Source of the DNA: Polaromonas sp.
GTDB taxonomy: Bacteria > Pseudomonadota > Gammaproteobacteria > Burkholderiales > Burkholderiaceae_C
Direction of reading: 5' to 3'
NCBI RefSeq assembly: GCF_030689685.1
Contig: NZ_JAUYEY010000007.1
Location: forward strand, 62,001 to 126,000
Length of the DNA stretch: 64,000 nucleotides
The position numbers and the translations under genes were made by a program. The notes beneath the pieces were generated by a model. That model saw only the letters and a program-made list of their open reading frames with translations. It did no database searches and was not told where the DNA came from. Below, one piece after another: positions 36,946 to 46,402 of this stretch (within the stretch, counting starts at the first letter, position 1; every line of letters starts with the position of its first letter).

Positions 36946-37848
36946 ATGTCTTTCGATATTCTCGTGATGCAGGTTTTCAACGGAATGAGCCTGTTCACCA
37001 TCTTGTTGCTGATGGCCCTGGGCCTGGCCATCGTTTTCGGTTTGATGGGCGTCATCAATATGGCGCACGGCGAATTGATGGCGCTCGGTGCCTATGCCAC
37101 CTATCTCACAGCGCAATTTTTCTCTCACTATCTTCCGTCGCTGATGGACTGGTACCTGTTCGCGGCCATCGTGGTGGCGTTTGGCGTCACCTTCGGGTTC
37201 GGTTATGTGCTGGAACGAGGGTTCATTCGCTGGTTCTACAACCGACCGCTTGACACCCTTCTGGCCACCTGGGGGTTGAGCCTGATTTTGCAGCAAAGTT
37301 ACCGCTCGATTTTTGGGCCGCAGGAGGTCTCGGTGCCCCTTACTTCATGGCTCAGTGGAGCATGGGAGCCGACTGTCGGTATTCAGCTACCTCTCAACCG
37401 CATTTTCATCATCGGCCTGACGATCCTGGTTGCGTTGAGTGTTTACCTCATCCTCTACAAAACCCGCTTGGGACTGCGCGCCCGCGCTGTGACGCAAAAC
37501 CGGCCCATGAGCTCTGCCGTCGGCATTGACACCAACCGCGTTGACGCGCTGACGTTTGCGCTCGGTTCGGGGTTGGCTGGCATAGCCGGTGCGGTATTCA
37601 CCATGATTGGTTCGACCAATCCGGGCACCGGACAACTTTATATTGTCGACTCATTCATCGTCGTTGTCTTCGGTGGTGTTGCCAGCTTGCTTGGCACTGC
37701 GGCATCAGCCTTCCTGATTGCCCAGACGCAGACGACGCTGGAGTACCTGATGAGCGGCTCCATGGCCAAAGCTTCCATTCTTTTACTGGTCGTCGTCGTG
37801 CTTTACTTCCGGCCCAACGGGCTGTTCTCCTCAAAAGTGCGGAGTTAA
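36946..37848 (+). CDS. urtB: Branched-chain/urea-type ABC permease (UrtB-like)
   Basis: A 300-residue LivH/UrtB-type inner-membrane permease with about eight helices. The block GLMGVINMAHGELMALGAYATYL and the later SSAVGIDTNRVDALTFALGSGLAGIAGAVFTMIGSTNPGTGQ are typical of the UrtB branch. It lacks the long periplasmic N-terminal domain present in many UrtB proteins. It starts 80 bases after the binding protein and 2 bases separate it from the second permease. Confidence 0.88.
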   Translation: MSFDILVMQVFNGMSLFTILLLMALGLAIVFGLMGVINMAHGELMALGAYATYLTAQFFSHYLPSLMDWYLFAAIVVAFGVTFGFGYVLERGFIRWFYNRPLDTLLATWGLSLILQQSYRSIFGPQEVSVPLTSWLSGAWEPTVGIQLPLNRIFIIGLTILVALSVYLILYKTRLGLRARAVTQNRPMSSAVGIDTNRVDALTFALGSGLAGIAGAVFTMIGSTNPGTGQLYIVDSFIVVVFGGVASLLGTAASAFLIAQTQTTLEYLMSGSMAKASILLLVVVVLYFRPNGLFSSKVRS

Positions 37849-37850
37849 GC

Positions 37851-38882
37851 ATGAAAATCACAGAGAAAAACGCCGAGCGCTCGGCACACCTGGGAATCGC
37901 GGCGCTGCTTCTGCTCGTGCTGCCGCTAACGCTTGAACCGTTTTGGCTGGGCGCTGCGGGCAAGTACCTTGCTTTCGCGTTCGTTGCCGTCGGCGTGGTC
38001 CTCGCCTGGGGTTACTGCGGCATCCTCAGCTTGGGCCAAGGTATCTTTTTTGGCATCGGCGGCTATGCCATGGCGATGTTCCTCAAGATCGAAGCGTCGG
38101 CTCCCGAGTTGCCCGACTTTATGGTCTGGAGCAGCGTCGAGCACCTTCCGGGCTGGTGGCAACCGTTCACGAGCTTGCCGCTGACAATCGCTGCGATTCT
38201 AGTGGTGCCCGTCGTCGTTGCGTTTCCGTTTGCCTATGCAATTTTCAAAAAACGGGTCAGTGGAGTTTACTTCGCCATTGTCACTTTGTCGCTGGCGCTG
38301 ACGCTGACTGTCATGATCATTGGGCAGCAGGGCGAGACCGGTGGCGCAAACGGAATCACTGATTTCAAGTCCCTGCTGGGACTCGACATCATCGGGGACG
38401 CCAGCAAGCGCTGGATTTACCTGGTCGAGGTGGTGTTGCTGCTGGTGGTTATGGCCGCTTCAGCGGGGTTGCTGCACACGCGGTTCGGGAAAATCCTGGT
38501 CGCCGTGCGCGACCGTGAGGACCGCGTTCGCTTCTCGGGGTATGACACGGCGATGATCAAGGCTTTTGTCTTCAGCGTTGCCGCTGTTTTGTCTTCAATC
38601 GGCGGAGCCTTGTTTACCCTCCAGGTCGGCCTCATCACACCCAGCCTCATCGGCACAGTCGCTTCCGTCGAGATGGTGATATACGCCGCAGTGGGCGGAC
38701 GCTTGTCAGTGCCCGGTGCCGTCATCGGCGCCCTCGTGGTCGGCTTCCTGAAATCTTTTCTGTCTGAGCAATTTCCCGAGAGCTGGTTGTTTTTTTTGGG
38801 CGGAATGTTCATCTTCGTGGTGGCTTTTTTGCCTAACGGGCTGGCTGGCGCGATGCAACGCCTGCTTCGGCTTAAGGCCTGA
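37851..38882 (+). CDS. urtC: Branched-chain/urea-type ABC permease (UrtC-like)
   Basis: A 343-residue LivM/UrtC-type permease with around nine helices. VVLAWGYCGILSLGQGIFFGIGGYAMAMFLK is the conserved motif, and GFDRVRF-like signature appears as RDREDRVRFSGYDTAMIKAFVFSVAAVLSSIGGALF. It pairs with the preceding permease to form the heterodimeric channel. The start follows the upstream stop by 2 bases. Confidence 0.9.
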   Translation: MKITEKNAERSAHLGIAALLLLVLPLTLEPFWLGAAGKYLAFAFVAVGVVLAWGYCGILSLGQGIFFGIGGYAMAMFLKIEASAPELPDFMVWSSVEHLPGWWQPFTSLPLTIAAILVVPVVVAFPFAYAIFKKRVSGVYFAIVTLSLALTLTVMIIGQQGETGGANGITDFKSLLGLDIIGDASKRWIYLVEVVLLLVVMAASAGLLHTRFGKILVAVRDREDRVRFSGYDTAMIKAFVFSVAAVLSSIGGALFTLQVGLITPSLIGTVASVEMVIYAAVGGRLSVPGAVIGALVVGFLKSFLSEQFPESWLFFLGGMFIFVVAFLPNGLAGAMQRLLRLKA

Positions 38883-38896
38883 GGCGGGGACGATCA

Positions 38897-39706
38897 ATGC
38901 ATGCCGCCACGTTCCAAGATTCCATGAATGTCCCTATGAAAGCCGACTCCTTACCCCAGAGCGTAGTGAGCGCGCCACCCATCCTGGCCATCAAAAACCT
39001 GACCGTTTCATTCGACGGCTTCAAGGCGGTTGACGACCTTTCAATGTCAATCAACGAGAAAGAACTTCGAGTGATCATCGGTCCAAACGGGGCCGGCAAG
39101 ACGACTTTGCTTGACATGATTTGTGGAAAAACCAAGCCAACCTCCGGAAGTATCCGTTTCCGTGATCTCGAACTGACTCGATTGCCGGACTTTCAGATCG
39201 TGCGCAAAGGGGTCGGTCGGAAGTTCCAGAACCCATCCATCTATGAAGATCTCACCGTTGGGGAAAATCTTGAAATTTCCATTCCACAGGCGCATGGCGT
39301 CTGGGCCTCGATCCTCTTCCGGCGTACCCGGCAGGTTAAGGAGAGGATCGGCAGTATTGCCGAGCAGATCATGCTCGCCGATCACCTTCGCACCAAGTCC
39401 GGAAGGCTGTCGCACGGACAAAAGCAGTGGCTGGAGATCGGCATGTTGCTGGTGCAGGACCCGGACCTACTGCTGCTCGACGAGCCCGTCGCAGGGATGT
39501 CACCCCGTGAGCGCGAGCAGACGGCTGAGTTGCTGAAAACCATTGCGCTTGGCAAGTCGCTGGTCGTGATTGAACACGACATGGACTTTGTCAAGGCAAT
39601 CGCCAACACCATCACGGTGCTGCACCAGGGCAAGTTGCTGTCCCAGGGAAGCGTCGACCAGGTACAGAACGACCCACGCGTTATTGAAGTGTATCTGGGA
39701 CATTAA
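38897..39706 (+). CDS. urtD: ABC transporter ATPase (UrtD-like)
   Basis: A 269-residue nucleotide-binding protein. Walker A is GPNGAGKTT (near residue 58), the signature is the UrtD-type RLSHGQKQWLEIGM rather than LSGGQ, and Walker B is LLLLDEPVAGMS. LSHGQKQ is characteristic of this subfamily and supports the urea/amide assignment over amino-acid transport. The H-loop is VIEHDMDF. The frame starts at 38897; Mets at 38924 and 38936 are alternatives. Confidence 0.92.
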   Translation: MHAATFQDSMNVPMKADSLPQSVVSAPPILAIKNLTVSFDGFKAVDDLSMSINEKELRVIIGPNGAGKTTLLDMICGKTKPTSGSIRFRDLELTRLPDFQIVRKGVGRKFQNPSIYEDLTVGENLEISIPQAHGVWASILFRRTRQVKERIGSIAEQIMLADHLRTKSGRLSHGQKQWLEIGMLLVQDPDLLLLDEPVAGMSPREREQTAELLKTIALGKSLVVIEHDMDFVKAIANTITVLHQGKLLSQGSVDQVQNDPRVIEVYLGH

Positions 39707-39711
39707 AAATC

Positions 39712-40401
39712 ATGCTCAATATCTCCAATCTGGACGTTTACTACGGTGAAAGCCATGTCATCCATAAGGCGGCTTTTGAACTCGCGCCAGGTGCCGCCAT
39801 CGCCGTCGTCGGCCGAAACGGCATGGGCAAAAGCACCTTGCTGAAGTCGCTTATCGGAATGATTCCAGTAAAGAGCGGTTCGATCACGCTGGGCGGGCGC
39901 GAGTTGGCGGGCCTTCCAAGTTATGCGCGCGTTCAGGCGGGCTTGGCTTATGTGCCACAGGGCCGGATGATTTTTTCGCAGCTAACGGTTGAAGAAAATA
40001 TTCTGACGGGTCTGGAGACTGCGCGCTATGCCGATATTCCGGACTTCATTTATAAGTTCTTTCCGGTTCTGAAGGAGATGAAGGACCGTAAGGGCGGCAA
40101 CCTTTCCGGCGGGCAGCAACAGCAGTTGGCAATCGCGCGCGCGCTGGTGTCCAGGCCTCGGGTATTGATTCTTGACGAACCTACCGAAGGCATTCAACCC
40201 TCCATCATCAAGGAAATAGCCCGTTCACTGAACGCGCTGCGCAAGGAGCTGGGCATCGCGATTCTGGTATCCGAGCAGGTTTTGAGCTTCGCGCTCGAAG
40301 TGGCAGATCGTCTTTTGGTCATTGACCGCGGGCGCATCGTGCGTGCCGTCGAAAAAAGCGATATTGATATTGAAGAAGTCCGTTCGTTCCTGACCGTCTA
40401 G
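39712..40401 (+). CDS. urtE: ABC transporter ATPase (UrtE-like)
   Basis: A 229-residue nucleotide-binding protein, partner of the preceding ATPase. Walker A is GRNGMGKST (residues 35-43), the signature LSGGQQQQLAIARAL, Walker B VLILDEPTEGIQPSII. The GMGKST/TEGIQPSII combination is that of UrtE. It starts 5 bases after the previous stop and completes the five-gene importer. The amidase follows 30 bases later. Confidence 0.92.
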   Translation: MLNISNLDVYYGESHVIHKAAFELAPGAAIAVVGRNGMGKSTLLKSLIGMIPVKSGSITLGGRELAGLPSYARVQAGLAYVPQGRMIFSQLTVEENILTGLETARYADIPDFIYKFFPVLKEMKDRKGGNLSGGQQQQLAIARALVSRPRVLILDEPTEGIQPSIIKEIARSLNALRKELGIAILVSEQVLSFALEVADRLLVIDRGRIVRAVEKSDIDIEEVRSFLTV

Positions 40402-40431
40402 GCAGGTTTTTTATCAATTCAGGAGAGAGTT

Positions 40432-41469
40432 ATGAGACATGGCGATATTTCCAGCAGCAATGATTGCGTCGGCGTGGCGGTGGTCAATTACAAGATGCCG
40501 CGGTTGCACACCAAAGCTGAAGTTCTTGCCAATGCACGCAACATCGCTGAGATGCTGATCGGTATGAAAAAAGGCCTGCCCGGGATGGACTTGGTGGTCT
40601 TTCCGGAGTATTCGACACACGGCATCATGTACGACGCCAAGGAAATGTACGAGACAGCGTCAACAATTCCGGGCGATGAAACGGAGATTTTTGCGGACGC
40701 TTGCCGCAGGGCGAATGTCTGGGGGGTGTTCTCCTTGACTGGCGAGCGTCATGAGGAGCACCCTAACAAGGCGCCATACAACACGTTGATCCTGATGAAC
40801 AACAAGGGAGAAATCGTCCAGAAATACCGCAAGATCATGCCGTGGACGCCGATCGAGGGCTGGTATCCCGGAAATTGCACGTACGTTTCCGAAGGTCCCA
40901 AGGGCATGAAGATCAGCCTGATCATCTGTGACGATGGCAACTATCCGGAAATCTGGCGTGATTGCGCCATGCGCGGCGCCGAATTGATTGTTCGATGCCA
41001 AGGCTACATGTACCCGGCCAAGGAGCAGCAGATCATGGTTTCGAAGACCATGGCGTGGATGAATAATGTCTATGTGGCCGTCTCCAACGCCACCGGATTC
41101 GATGGTGTTTACTCGTACTTCGGGCACTCGGCCGTAATCGGCTTTGACGGCCGCAGTTTGGGCGAATGCGGCACCGAGGAGATGGGCGTCAATTACGCCG
41201 AACTGTCCATGAGCCTGATCCGCGACGCGCGCAAGAATTCGCAGTCGAATAACCATCTCTACAAGCTGGTGCACCGCGGCTATACCGGCAAGATCAATTC
41301 AGGCGAAGACGTCAACGGGGTGGCGTCCTGCCCATTCGACTTCTACGGCAAATGGATTAACGATCCGGAAGGGACGCGCAAGATGGTGGAGGGCTTTACC
41401 CGTTCAACGCCCGGCACCGCGGAGTGCCCCATCGAAGGCATTCCGAATGAGACTGTGAAGCATCGCTGA
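40432..41469 (+). CDS. amiE: Aliphatic amidase
   Basis: A 345-residue nitrilase-superfamily amidase that hydrolyses short aliphatic amides such as acetamide and propionamide to the acid and ammonia. The catalytic residues Glu59, Lys134, Glu142 and Cys166 fall at exactly the positions I recall for the 346-residue Pseudomonas enzyme ([33 protein letters not shown]). AGGAG precedes the start [12 protein letters not shown]. It follows the amide/urea-type transporter and precedes its putative chaperone pair. A formamidase-type specificity is less likely given this alignment. Confidence 0.96.
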   Translation: MRHGDISSSNDCVGVAVVNYKMPRLHTKAEVLANARNIAEMLIGMKKGLPGMDLVVFPEYSTHGIMYDAKEMYETASTIPGDETEIFADACRRANVWGVFSLTGERHEEHPNKAPYNTLILMNNKGEIVQKYRKIMPWTPIEGWYPGNCTYVSEGPKGMKISLIICDDGNYPEIWRDCAMRGAELIVRCQGYMYPAKEQQIMVSKTMAWMNNVYVAVSNATGFDGVYSYFGHSAVIGFDGRSLGECGTEEMGVNYAELSMSLIRDARKNSQSNNHLYKLVHRGYTGKINSGEDVNGVASCPFDFYGKWINDPEGTRKMVEGFTRSTPGTAECPIEGIPNETVKHR

Positions 41470-41538
41470 AACTTATTGCAACCAGATCGGGCTGGGGGCG
41501 TGACGAACGTTGCCCGTCCGTCTTGACAGGATTCGTAC

Positions 41539-42345
41539 GTGGCATCCAATCTAGACGCCTACCGGCTTGCCATCGAGCCGTTTTACCGGTCGACCGGTAA
41601 TGAAGTTTCCCTGTATGAGCATGCGTACTCGCACCGTCTGCCCTTGATTCTCAAAGGGCCTACCGGCTGCGGAAAGACGCGTTTCGTCGAGTACATGGCC
41701 TGGAAGCTGAACCGGCCGTTGGTGACGCTTGCCTGCAATGAGGACATGACGGCCTCTGATCTTATTGGGCGCTACCTGTTGGACGCGCAGGGCACCGCAT
41801 GGCACGACGGCCCGCTGACGCTTGCAGTCAGGCATGGCGGCATTTGCTATCTCGACGAAGTGGTCGAGGCGCGCCAGGATACGACGGTTGTCATCCATCC
41901 ACTGACTGATGCCCGCCGTATCCTCTCGCTCGACAAAAAAGGGGAGCTTATTCACGCCCATCCCGACTTCCAGCTAGTGGTTTCCTACAACCCGGGCTAC
42001 CAAAGTCGAAGCAAGGACATGAAGCCGTCGACACGTCAGCGCTTCGCCGCGTTGGAGTTTGACTACCCCGATGCTGCGCTGGAGGCCGAAATCGTGGCGC
42101 ACGAAGCCGGCATATCCTCGGATATTGCGGCTCGTCTTGTCGGTATTGCGCACCGATCCAGGGCGCTGAAGCATCATGGTCTGGACGAGGGAATTTCTAC
42201 CCGCATGCTTATCTATGCTGGCGTGCTGATCGGCTCCGGCGTCAACCCACGCGAGAGCTGCGACATGACAATGACGCGCGCGTTGACGGACGACCCGGAC
42301 ATGGCCAAGGCGCTGCGCGGCTTTGTCGAAGCCTATTTCGAGTAG
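41539..42345 (+). CDS. MoxR-family AAA+ ATPase (CbbQ/NirQ type)
   Basis: A 268-residue AAA+ ATPase starting with GTG. Walker A is GPTGCGKT near residue 41, Walker B is ICYLDEVVEA, and sensor and arginine-finger regions follow (VVSYNPGYQ, STRQRFAALEF). Size and motifs are those of CbbQ/NirQ, which with a VWA partner (CbbO/NorD) activate or insert cofactors into metabolic enzymes. Here the partner lies 17 bases downstream, both after amiE. A role in amidase or transporter activation is inferred from position. Confidence 0.9.
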   Translation: MASNLDAYRLAIEPFYRSTGNEVSLYEHAYSHRLPLILKGPTGCGKTRFVEYMAWKLNRPLVTLACNEDMTASDLIGRYLLDAQGTAWHDGPLTLAVRHGGICYLDEVVEARQDTTVVIHPLTDARRILSLDKKGELIHAHPDFQLVVSYNPGYQSRSKDMKPSTRQRFAALEFDYPDAALEAEIVAHEAGISSDIAARLVGIAHRSRALKHHGLDEGISTRMLIYAGVLIGSGVNPRESCDMTMTRALTDDPDMAKALRGFVEAYFE

Positions 42346-42362
42346 ACAAAGGCGGGCCCCAG

Positions 42363-44399
42363 ATGGCAGAAGAAAAAGGATCACGCGCGCCGAAACCTCT
42401 GTCTCCGAGGTCGGCGGCAAGTAAGCGATGGGGCGACGTCGATCTTGGCACTCTCGACCTAAAGCTTACCCAGGTCGCAGCCCGCCACGGCCCAGATCAA
42501 ACTGCCGCGATACTGCCTTGGCTTGAAGCGCTCAACGATGAAGATCCGGTGTGCGCGCTAGCGGTGGCGGACCGCCTTGACTCGCTTTTTCCGCATATTG
42601 GGGCTGAGGGCTTGGGGCGGTGGATACTGACCGGACTGCGCATGTACCCAGGCGATCAGGCTCGGCAGCGTGCCTACTTTAAGCTGGAAGATAGGCGCGC
42701 GATCGAGATGTTGCACGGCGAGGCGGGTGCTGGCGACCTTGCTGCGGCGCTGCCATCTCTGGGACTTTTATTCCGCGGGCTGGCAGGCATTGCGTTTGAG
42801 CTTCAACCGCGCCACCAAATATCGCTGAACGGGTTGCCCCTGCGGCCGGTACTGACGCCAAGTCACCTGCTTTTGCCGGATGATTACACCGCGCTGGATG
42901 GTCATGACCGCTACCGCATCTATCGTGCAGCTGTTGCTCATGCGGTTGCCCACCTCCGCTACTCGACGCCGGGCTTGCCCGTCCAGACCCTGAAGCCTAT
43001 GAGCATTGCCATGGTTTCGGCGATCGAGGATGCGCGTGTCGAACGCTTGCTGGTCCGCGACTATCCCGGGGTACAGGGCTGGTTCCTCGAGTTTCTCAGG
43101 CATGGCGTCAGGCCACAGGAGCTCGACTTTTCGGCGCTGGTTGGGCGCATGAATCTGGCCCTGATGGACACGCATTACCAAGACGACAATTATTGGGTCA
43201 ACAAGGCCCGCCGACTGTTCGAAGCGCAGGCCGTTGATCTTCATGACTATGCTGCATTTCGTCGGCTGGCGTCCATCCTGGCCAACGATCTCGGCCAGAT
43301 GCGGGTTCCGTTCCGGATCCCAAGCTACCTTGTTCCTGAGGCCTACCGGGACGACAACAGCTTTCTCTGGGACTTCAATGGAGCCACCATGCCGCCTGAG
43401 CCGGTGGACCTGCAAGCCATGAGCCCATTGCCCCAGCAGCAGCGACCTGAATCCGCACTGCCTGATGAGTGGACCGCCGAGCCGCCAGCCACGGAGACCG
43501 AAATCGGGCGCCACACTTATCCGGAATGGGACCACCGGCGTCATTTCATGCGGACAGATTGGTGCACCGTTATTGAAAAGGTGCCGGCGTGGCAAGGCCG
43601 CCGCGCCACATCGATCCTCGTCGAAACTGGCGTGGCGGTTATGCCGCCGGTTGCACTGCCTCGCTCACGGCGCTTGAGCCGAAACAGACGCATCAGGCGT
43701 CAGCTGGAAGGAGAGGACATTGATCTCAACGCAGCCATCGAAGTCATGATTGACCAACGGCTGGATTTATCGCCTGACCCGCGCCTTTTCATGCGCGCTG
43801 GCAACGAAGATCGGATGTCAAGCGTCCTTGTGCTGCTCGATTTATCCGAGTCGACCAACGATTGCGTCGGTGATCGGATGCAATCCATACTTGACATCGA
43901 AAAGAAGGCCGCGCTGCTGCTCGCGCAGGCGGTAATACATTGCGGGGACCGCATTGCCGTACACGGGTTTTCATCGAACACGCGGGCCGAAGTGAATTAT
44001 TACCGCCTGCTGGAGTTTGGTGCACCACTTGATACGAATTCCACCGGGAGAATCCTGTCAGTGCCTGGCCGCTATTCGACCCGTATGGGAGCCGCACTTC
44101 GCCATGCAACAACGCAGCTTGCGCATGAAGGGGGCGATCACCGGGCAATTTTGCTGATCACAGATGGTGCGCCTTCGGATGTGGATGTGTATGAGCCTCA
44201 GTATCTGGTTGAAGATGCCCGCGCGGCAGTCCACGAAAGCCGGCGATGCGGTGTGCATATCTTCTGCGTTGCGCTGGACCCGCAGGCCGACCCGTACGTG
44301 CGGAATATATTTGGATGGAATAACTACCGCATCGTCGACGAACCCGACAGCTTGCAAGCTCATCTGTCCTCGCTGTATGCGCGGCTGGTGCTTTTGTGA
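42363..44399 (+). CDS. VWA-domain protein (CbbO/NorD type), partner of MoxR ATPase
   Basis: A 678-residue protein with a large helical N-terminal region and a C-terminal von Willebrand A domain (about residues 475-678). The MIDAS motif is LLDLSESTND (DxSxS), with TDGAPSDVD near the end and a conserved Thr between them. This is the CbbO/NorD architecture. It starts 17 bases after the MoxR gene. The pair most likely forms a hexameric ATPase with a substrate-recognition adaptor. The client (amidase, transporter or another) is not known. Confidence 0.88.
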   Translation: MAEEKGSRAPKPLSPRSAASKRWGDVDLGTLDLKLTQVAARHGPDQTAAILPWLEALNDEDPVCALAVADRLDSLFPHIGAEGLGRWILTGLRMYPGDQARQRAYFKLEDRRAIEMLHGEAGAGDLAAALPSLGLLFRGLAGIAFELQPRHQISLNGLPLRPVLTPSHLLLPDDYTALDGHDRYRIYRAAVAHAVAHLRYSTPGLPVQTLKPMSIAMVSAIEDARVERLLVRDYPGVQGWFLEFLRHGVRPQELDFSALVGRMNLALMDTHYQDDNYWVNKARRLFEAQAVDLHDYAAFRRLASILANDLGQMRVPFRIPSYLVPEAYRDDNSFLWDFNGATMPPEPVDLQAMSPLPQQQRPESALPDEWTAEPPATETEIGRHTYPEWDHRRHFMRTDWCTVIEKVPAWQGRRATSILVETGVAVMPPVALPRSRRLSRNRRIRRQLEGEDIDLNAAIEVMIDQRLDLSPDPRLFMRAGNEDRMSSVLVLLDLSESTNDCVGDRMQSILDIEKKAALLLAQAVIHCGDRIAVHGFSSNTRAEVNYYRLLEFGAPLDTNSTGRILSVPGRYSTRMGAALRHATTQLAHEGGDHRAILLITDGAPSDVDVYEPQYLVEDARAAVHESRRCGVHIFCVALDPQADPYVRNIFGWNNYRIVDEPDSLQAHLSSLYARLVLL

Positions 44400-44616
44400 C
44401 TTCACGCCCACAAATTTGCAGCAAAATAAGGGAGGGCAGGGCAAAAGACCTGCCACATCTTCGGATGTTGCACCAAAGTTATCGGCCACTGTTATTGGTG
44501 CAACAGTGCGGATCCGGGCGCTCATCCGGCGAAGACACTTTTTAGCTCTCATCTAATGGTTACTGAACTACTCATGAATTCTGGAATGCTGAATATCAGC
44601 AAAAAAGGTAGGTATT
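44400..44616. other. Gap between VWA gene and amiC
   Basis: About 217 bases with a long perfect inverted repeat (listed separately) and otherwise nothing. It may carry a separate promoter for the amiC-amiR regulatory pair. Confidence 0.5.
44466..44505. promoter_or_regulatory. Long inverted repeat upstream of amiC
   Basis: TGTTGCACCAA and TTGGTGCAACA are perfect 11-base inverted arms with 18 bases between them. The TGCACCA/TGGTGCA half-sites look like NtrC-type half-sites but their spacing is too wide for the usual 17-bp NtrC site. No T-run follows, so a terminator is unlikely. Confidence 0.45.
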
Positions 44617-45771
44617 GTGGCAAATAAGGATCCCATACGCATCGGCGTTCTGTTCTCCGAAACCGGTGCGACCTCAACCATCGGGCGTTCCCAAATGCAG
44701 GGGACTCTGCTGGCCATTGATGAGATCAATCAGGCTGGCGGTGTTGAGGGGCGTGAGATTGTGCCCGTCCGCTACGATGCCCAGTCTTCTCCTGCGGTCT
44801 ATGCCGCTTATGCCGAGCGATTGCTGCTTCAAGACAAGGTCAACGTTATTTTCGGCTGCTACATGTCCAGCAGTCGAAAGGCAGTGTTGCCGATCGTCGA
44901 GAAATCGAACAAACTTCTTTTTTACCCCACGCTGTACGAGGGGTTTGAGTTTTCCAACAACATCATTTACACGGGCGCAGCACCGAACCAGAACAGTGTG
45001 CAGCTGGCGGAATTCATGACCGCCAATTTCGGTTCATCGGTCTATCTGATCGGATCCAACTACATCTACCCTTACGAGTCCAATCGCATCATGAGCGACC
45101 TGGTTCTGCAGCGCCCCAACAGCAGAAAAGTCGGAGAACGGTACTTCAATCTCGATGCCACGGAAAAGGACTATCGGCTGATCATGACTGACATCCGTGA
45201 CAAGCGTCCTGACTTCATTTTCTCGACTGTGGTGGGTGACTCGACTGCAAGCCTTTATCGGGCTTATGCCGAGTCAGGTCTTGATCCGAAGACCATGCCC
45301 ATCGCCAGCCTGACGACGTCAGAAGCCGAGATCTCGCAGATGGGTTTTGATGTGGCACTGGGGCATTTCACTGCAGCGCCTTACTTCCAGTCGATAAATT
45401 CCACCGCCAACAAACGCTGCCTGGAGTGGCTTGGCGAGCGCTTTGGATCTTCGTGCGTTCCAAATATGTGTTGGGAAGCCGCTTATTTCCAGGTTCATAT
45501 CTATGCCAACGCTTACCGCCATGCGGAGGACGACGAAATCAGCCGGATCATGCCGCACATACTGGGGAGCGAGTTCGAAGCACCACAGGGTCGCATACGC
45601 GTGGATCCTACAAATCACCACACATCGCTGTACCCGCGCATTGGCGTTGCAAACTCAAAGGGCCAATTCACGATTGTTCGCGAGGCTACCCGACCCGTGC
45701 AGCCCGACCCCTATATGGTTACGCACTCCCTCGGCGACTGGACCACAACGCTCAGCACACTGGAGCTTTGA
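44617..45771 (+). CDS. amiC: AmiC-like amide-sensing regulator
   Basis: A 384-residue periplasmic-binding-fold protein with no signal peptide, so it should stay in the cytoplasm. That and its place before amiR identify it as the AmiC-type ligand sensor, which in Pseudomonas binds acetamide and releases AmiR. MANKDPIRIGVLFSETGATSTIGRSQMQGTLLAIDEINQAGGVEGREIVPV is the start, and GCYMSSSRKAVLPIVEKSN and LYEGFEFSNNIIYTGAAPNQN follow. It begins with GTG after AGGTAGG. It overlaps nothing, and amiR starts 1 base after its stop. Confidence 0.92.
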   Translation: MANKDPIRIGVLFSETGATSTIGRSQMQGTLLAIDEINQAGGVEGREIVPVRYDAQSSPAVYAAYAERLLLQDKVNVIFGCYMSSSRKAVLPIVEKSNKLLFYPTLYEGFEFSNNIIYTGAAPNQNSVQLAEFMTANFGSSVYLIGSNYIYPYESNRIMSDLVLQRPNSRKVGERYFNLDATEKDYRLIMTDIRDKRPDFIFSTVVGDSTASLYRAYAESGLDPKTMPIASLTTSEAEISQMGFDVALGHFTAAPYFQSINSTANKRCLEWLGERFGSSCVPNMCWEAAYFQVHIYANAYRHAEDDEISRIMPHILGSEFEAPQGRIRVDPTNHHTSLYPRIGVANSKGQFTIVREATRPVQPDPYMVTHSLGDWTTTLSTLEL

Positions 45772-45772
45772 A

Positions 45773-46402
45773 TTGGAGAGCAGTACCACTCGGCGTGCAA
45801 CGCGGACCACGCCCCCGCTTCTCAAGGACCTGCGTACACTCAAAGTCGCCGTCTTTCATCCGGACGACGAGGATGGCAGGCAGCTGATCCAGCAATTGCA
45901 ACGCATCGGTTGCCAGGTACAGGCCTTCTGGCCGCCGCTTCCCGCGTTGTCTGCGGGGATTGACGTGGTTTTTCTTGCGGTTCGGCCCGACAGTATCGAT
46001 ATGGGTTACGAGTGGCTCAAGGGAGACGACGCTCCTGCGGTCATTGCCGTGGTGACCTACGAGAATCCGACGATCGTGGAAATCGTTCTGCACATTGGCG
46101 CACAAGCTGTTCTGCCATCACCTATTCGTTCATTCGGTTTGCTCTCCGCCCTCGTTGTTACGCGTCATGTGCACGGCGATACCAAAACCCTGAAACGTCG
46201 CCTGCACAAACTTGAGGCCAAATTTTTGGGTGTGCGCCAGATCGCAGAAGCCAAGAGCATCTTGGTGCGCACTCGCCAGATCACGGATGGTGCTGCTTAC
46301 GATCTGATCCGGGACCAAGCCATGAGCAAGCGGGTCACCACTGAAGAAATCGCTGCAGCGATCATCAATGCCAACGAGATCCTTTCACTTGGGCGCACAT
46401 GA
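45773..46402 (+). CDS. amiR: AmiR-like ANTAR-domain antiterminator
   Basis: A 209-residue RNA-binding antiterminator. The start is TTG at 45773, 1 base after the amiC stop, with GGAG upstream and the coding block beginning ESSTTRRATRTT. An N-terminal pseudo-receiver domain (about 25-130) leads into a long coiled coil (KRRLHKLEAKFLGV) and the C-terminal ANTAR three-helix domain (AKSILVRTRQITDGAAYDLIRDQAMSKRVTTEEIAAAII). The Pseudomonas AmiR is held inactive by AmiC and allows read-through of a terminator in the amiE leader. A matching terminator lies upstream of the cluster. Confidence 0.92.
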   Translation: MESSTTRRATRTTPPLLKDLRTLKVAVFHPDDEDGRQLIQQLQRIGCQVQAFWPPLPALSAGIDVVFLAVRPDSIDMGYEWLKGDDAPAVIAVVTYENPTIVEIVLHIGAQAVLPSPIRSFGLLSALVVTRHVHGDTKTLKRRLHKLEAKFLGVRQIAEAKSILVRTRQITDGAAYDLIRDQAMSKRVTTEEIAAAIINANEILSLGRT

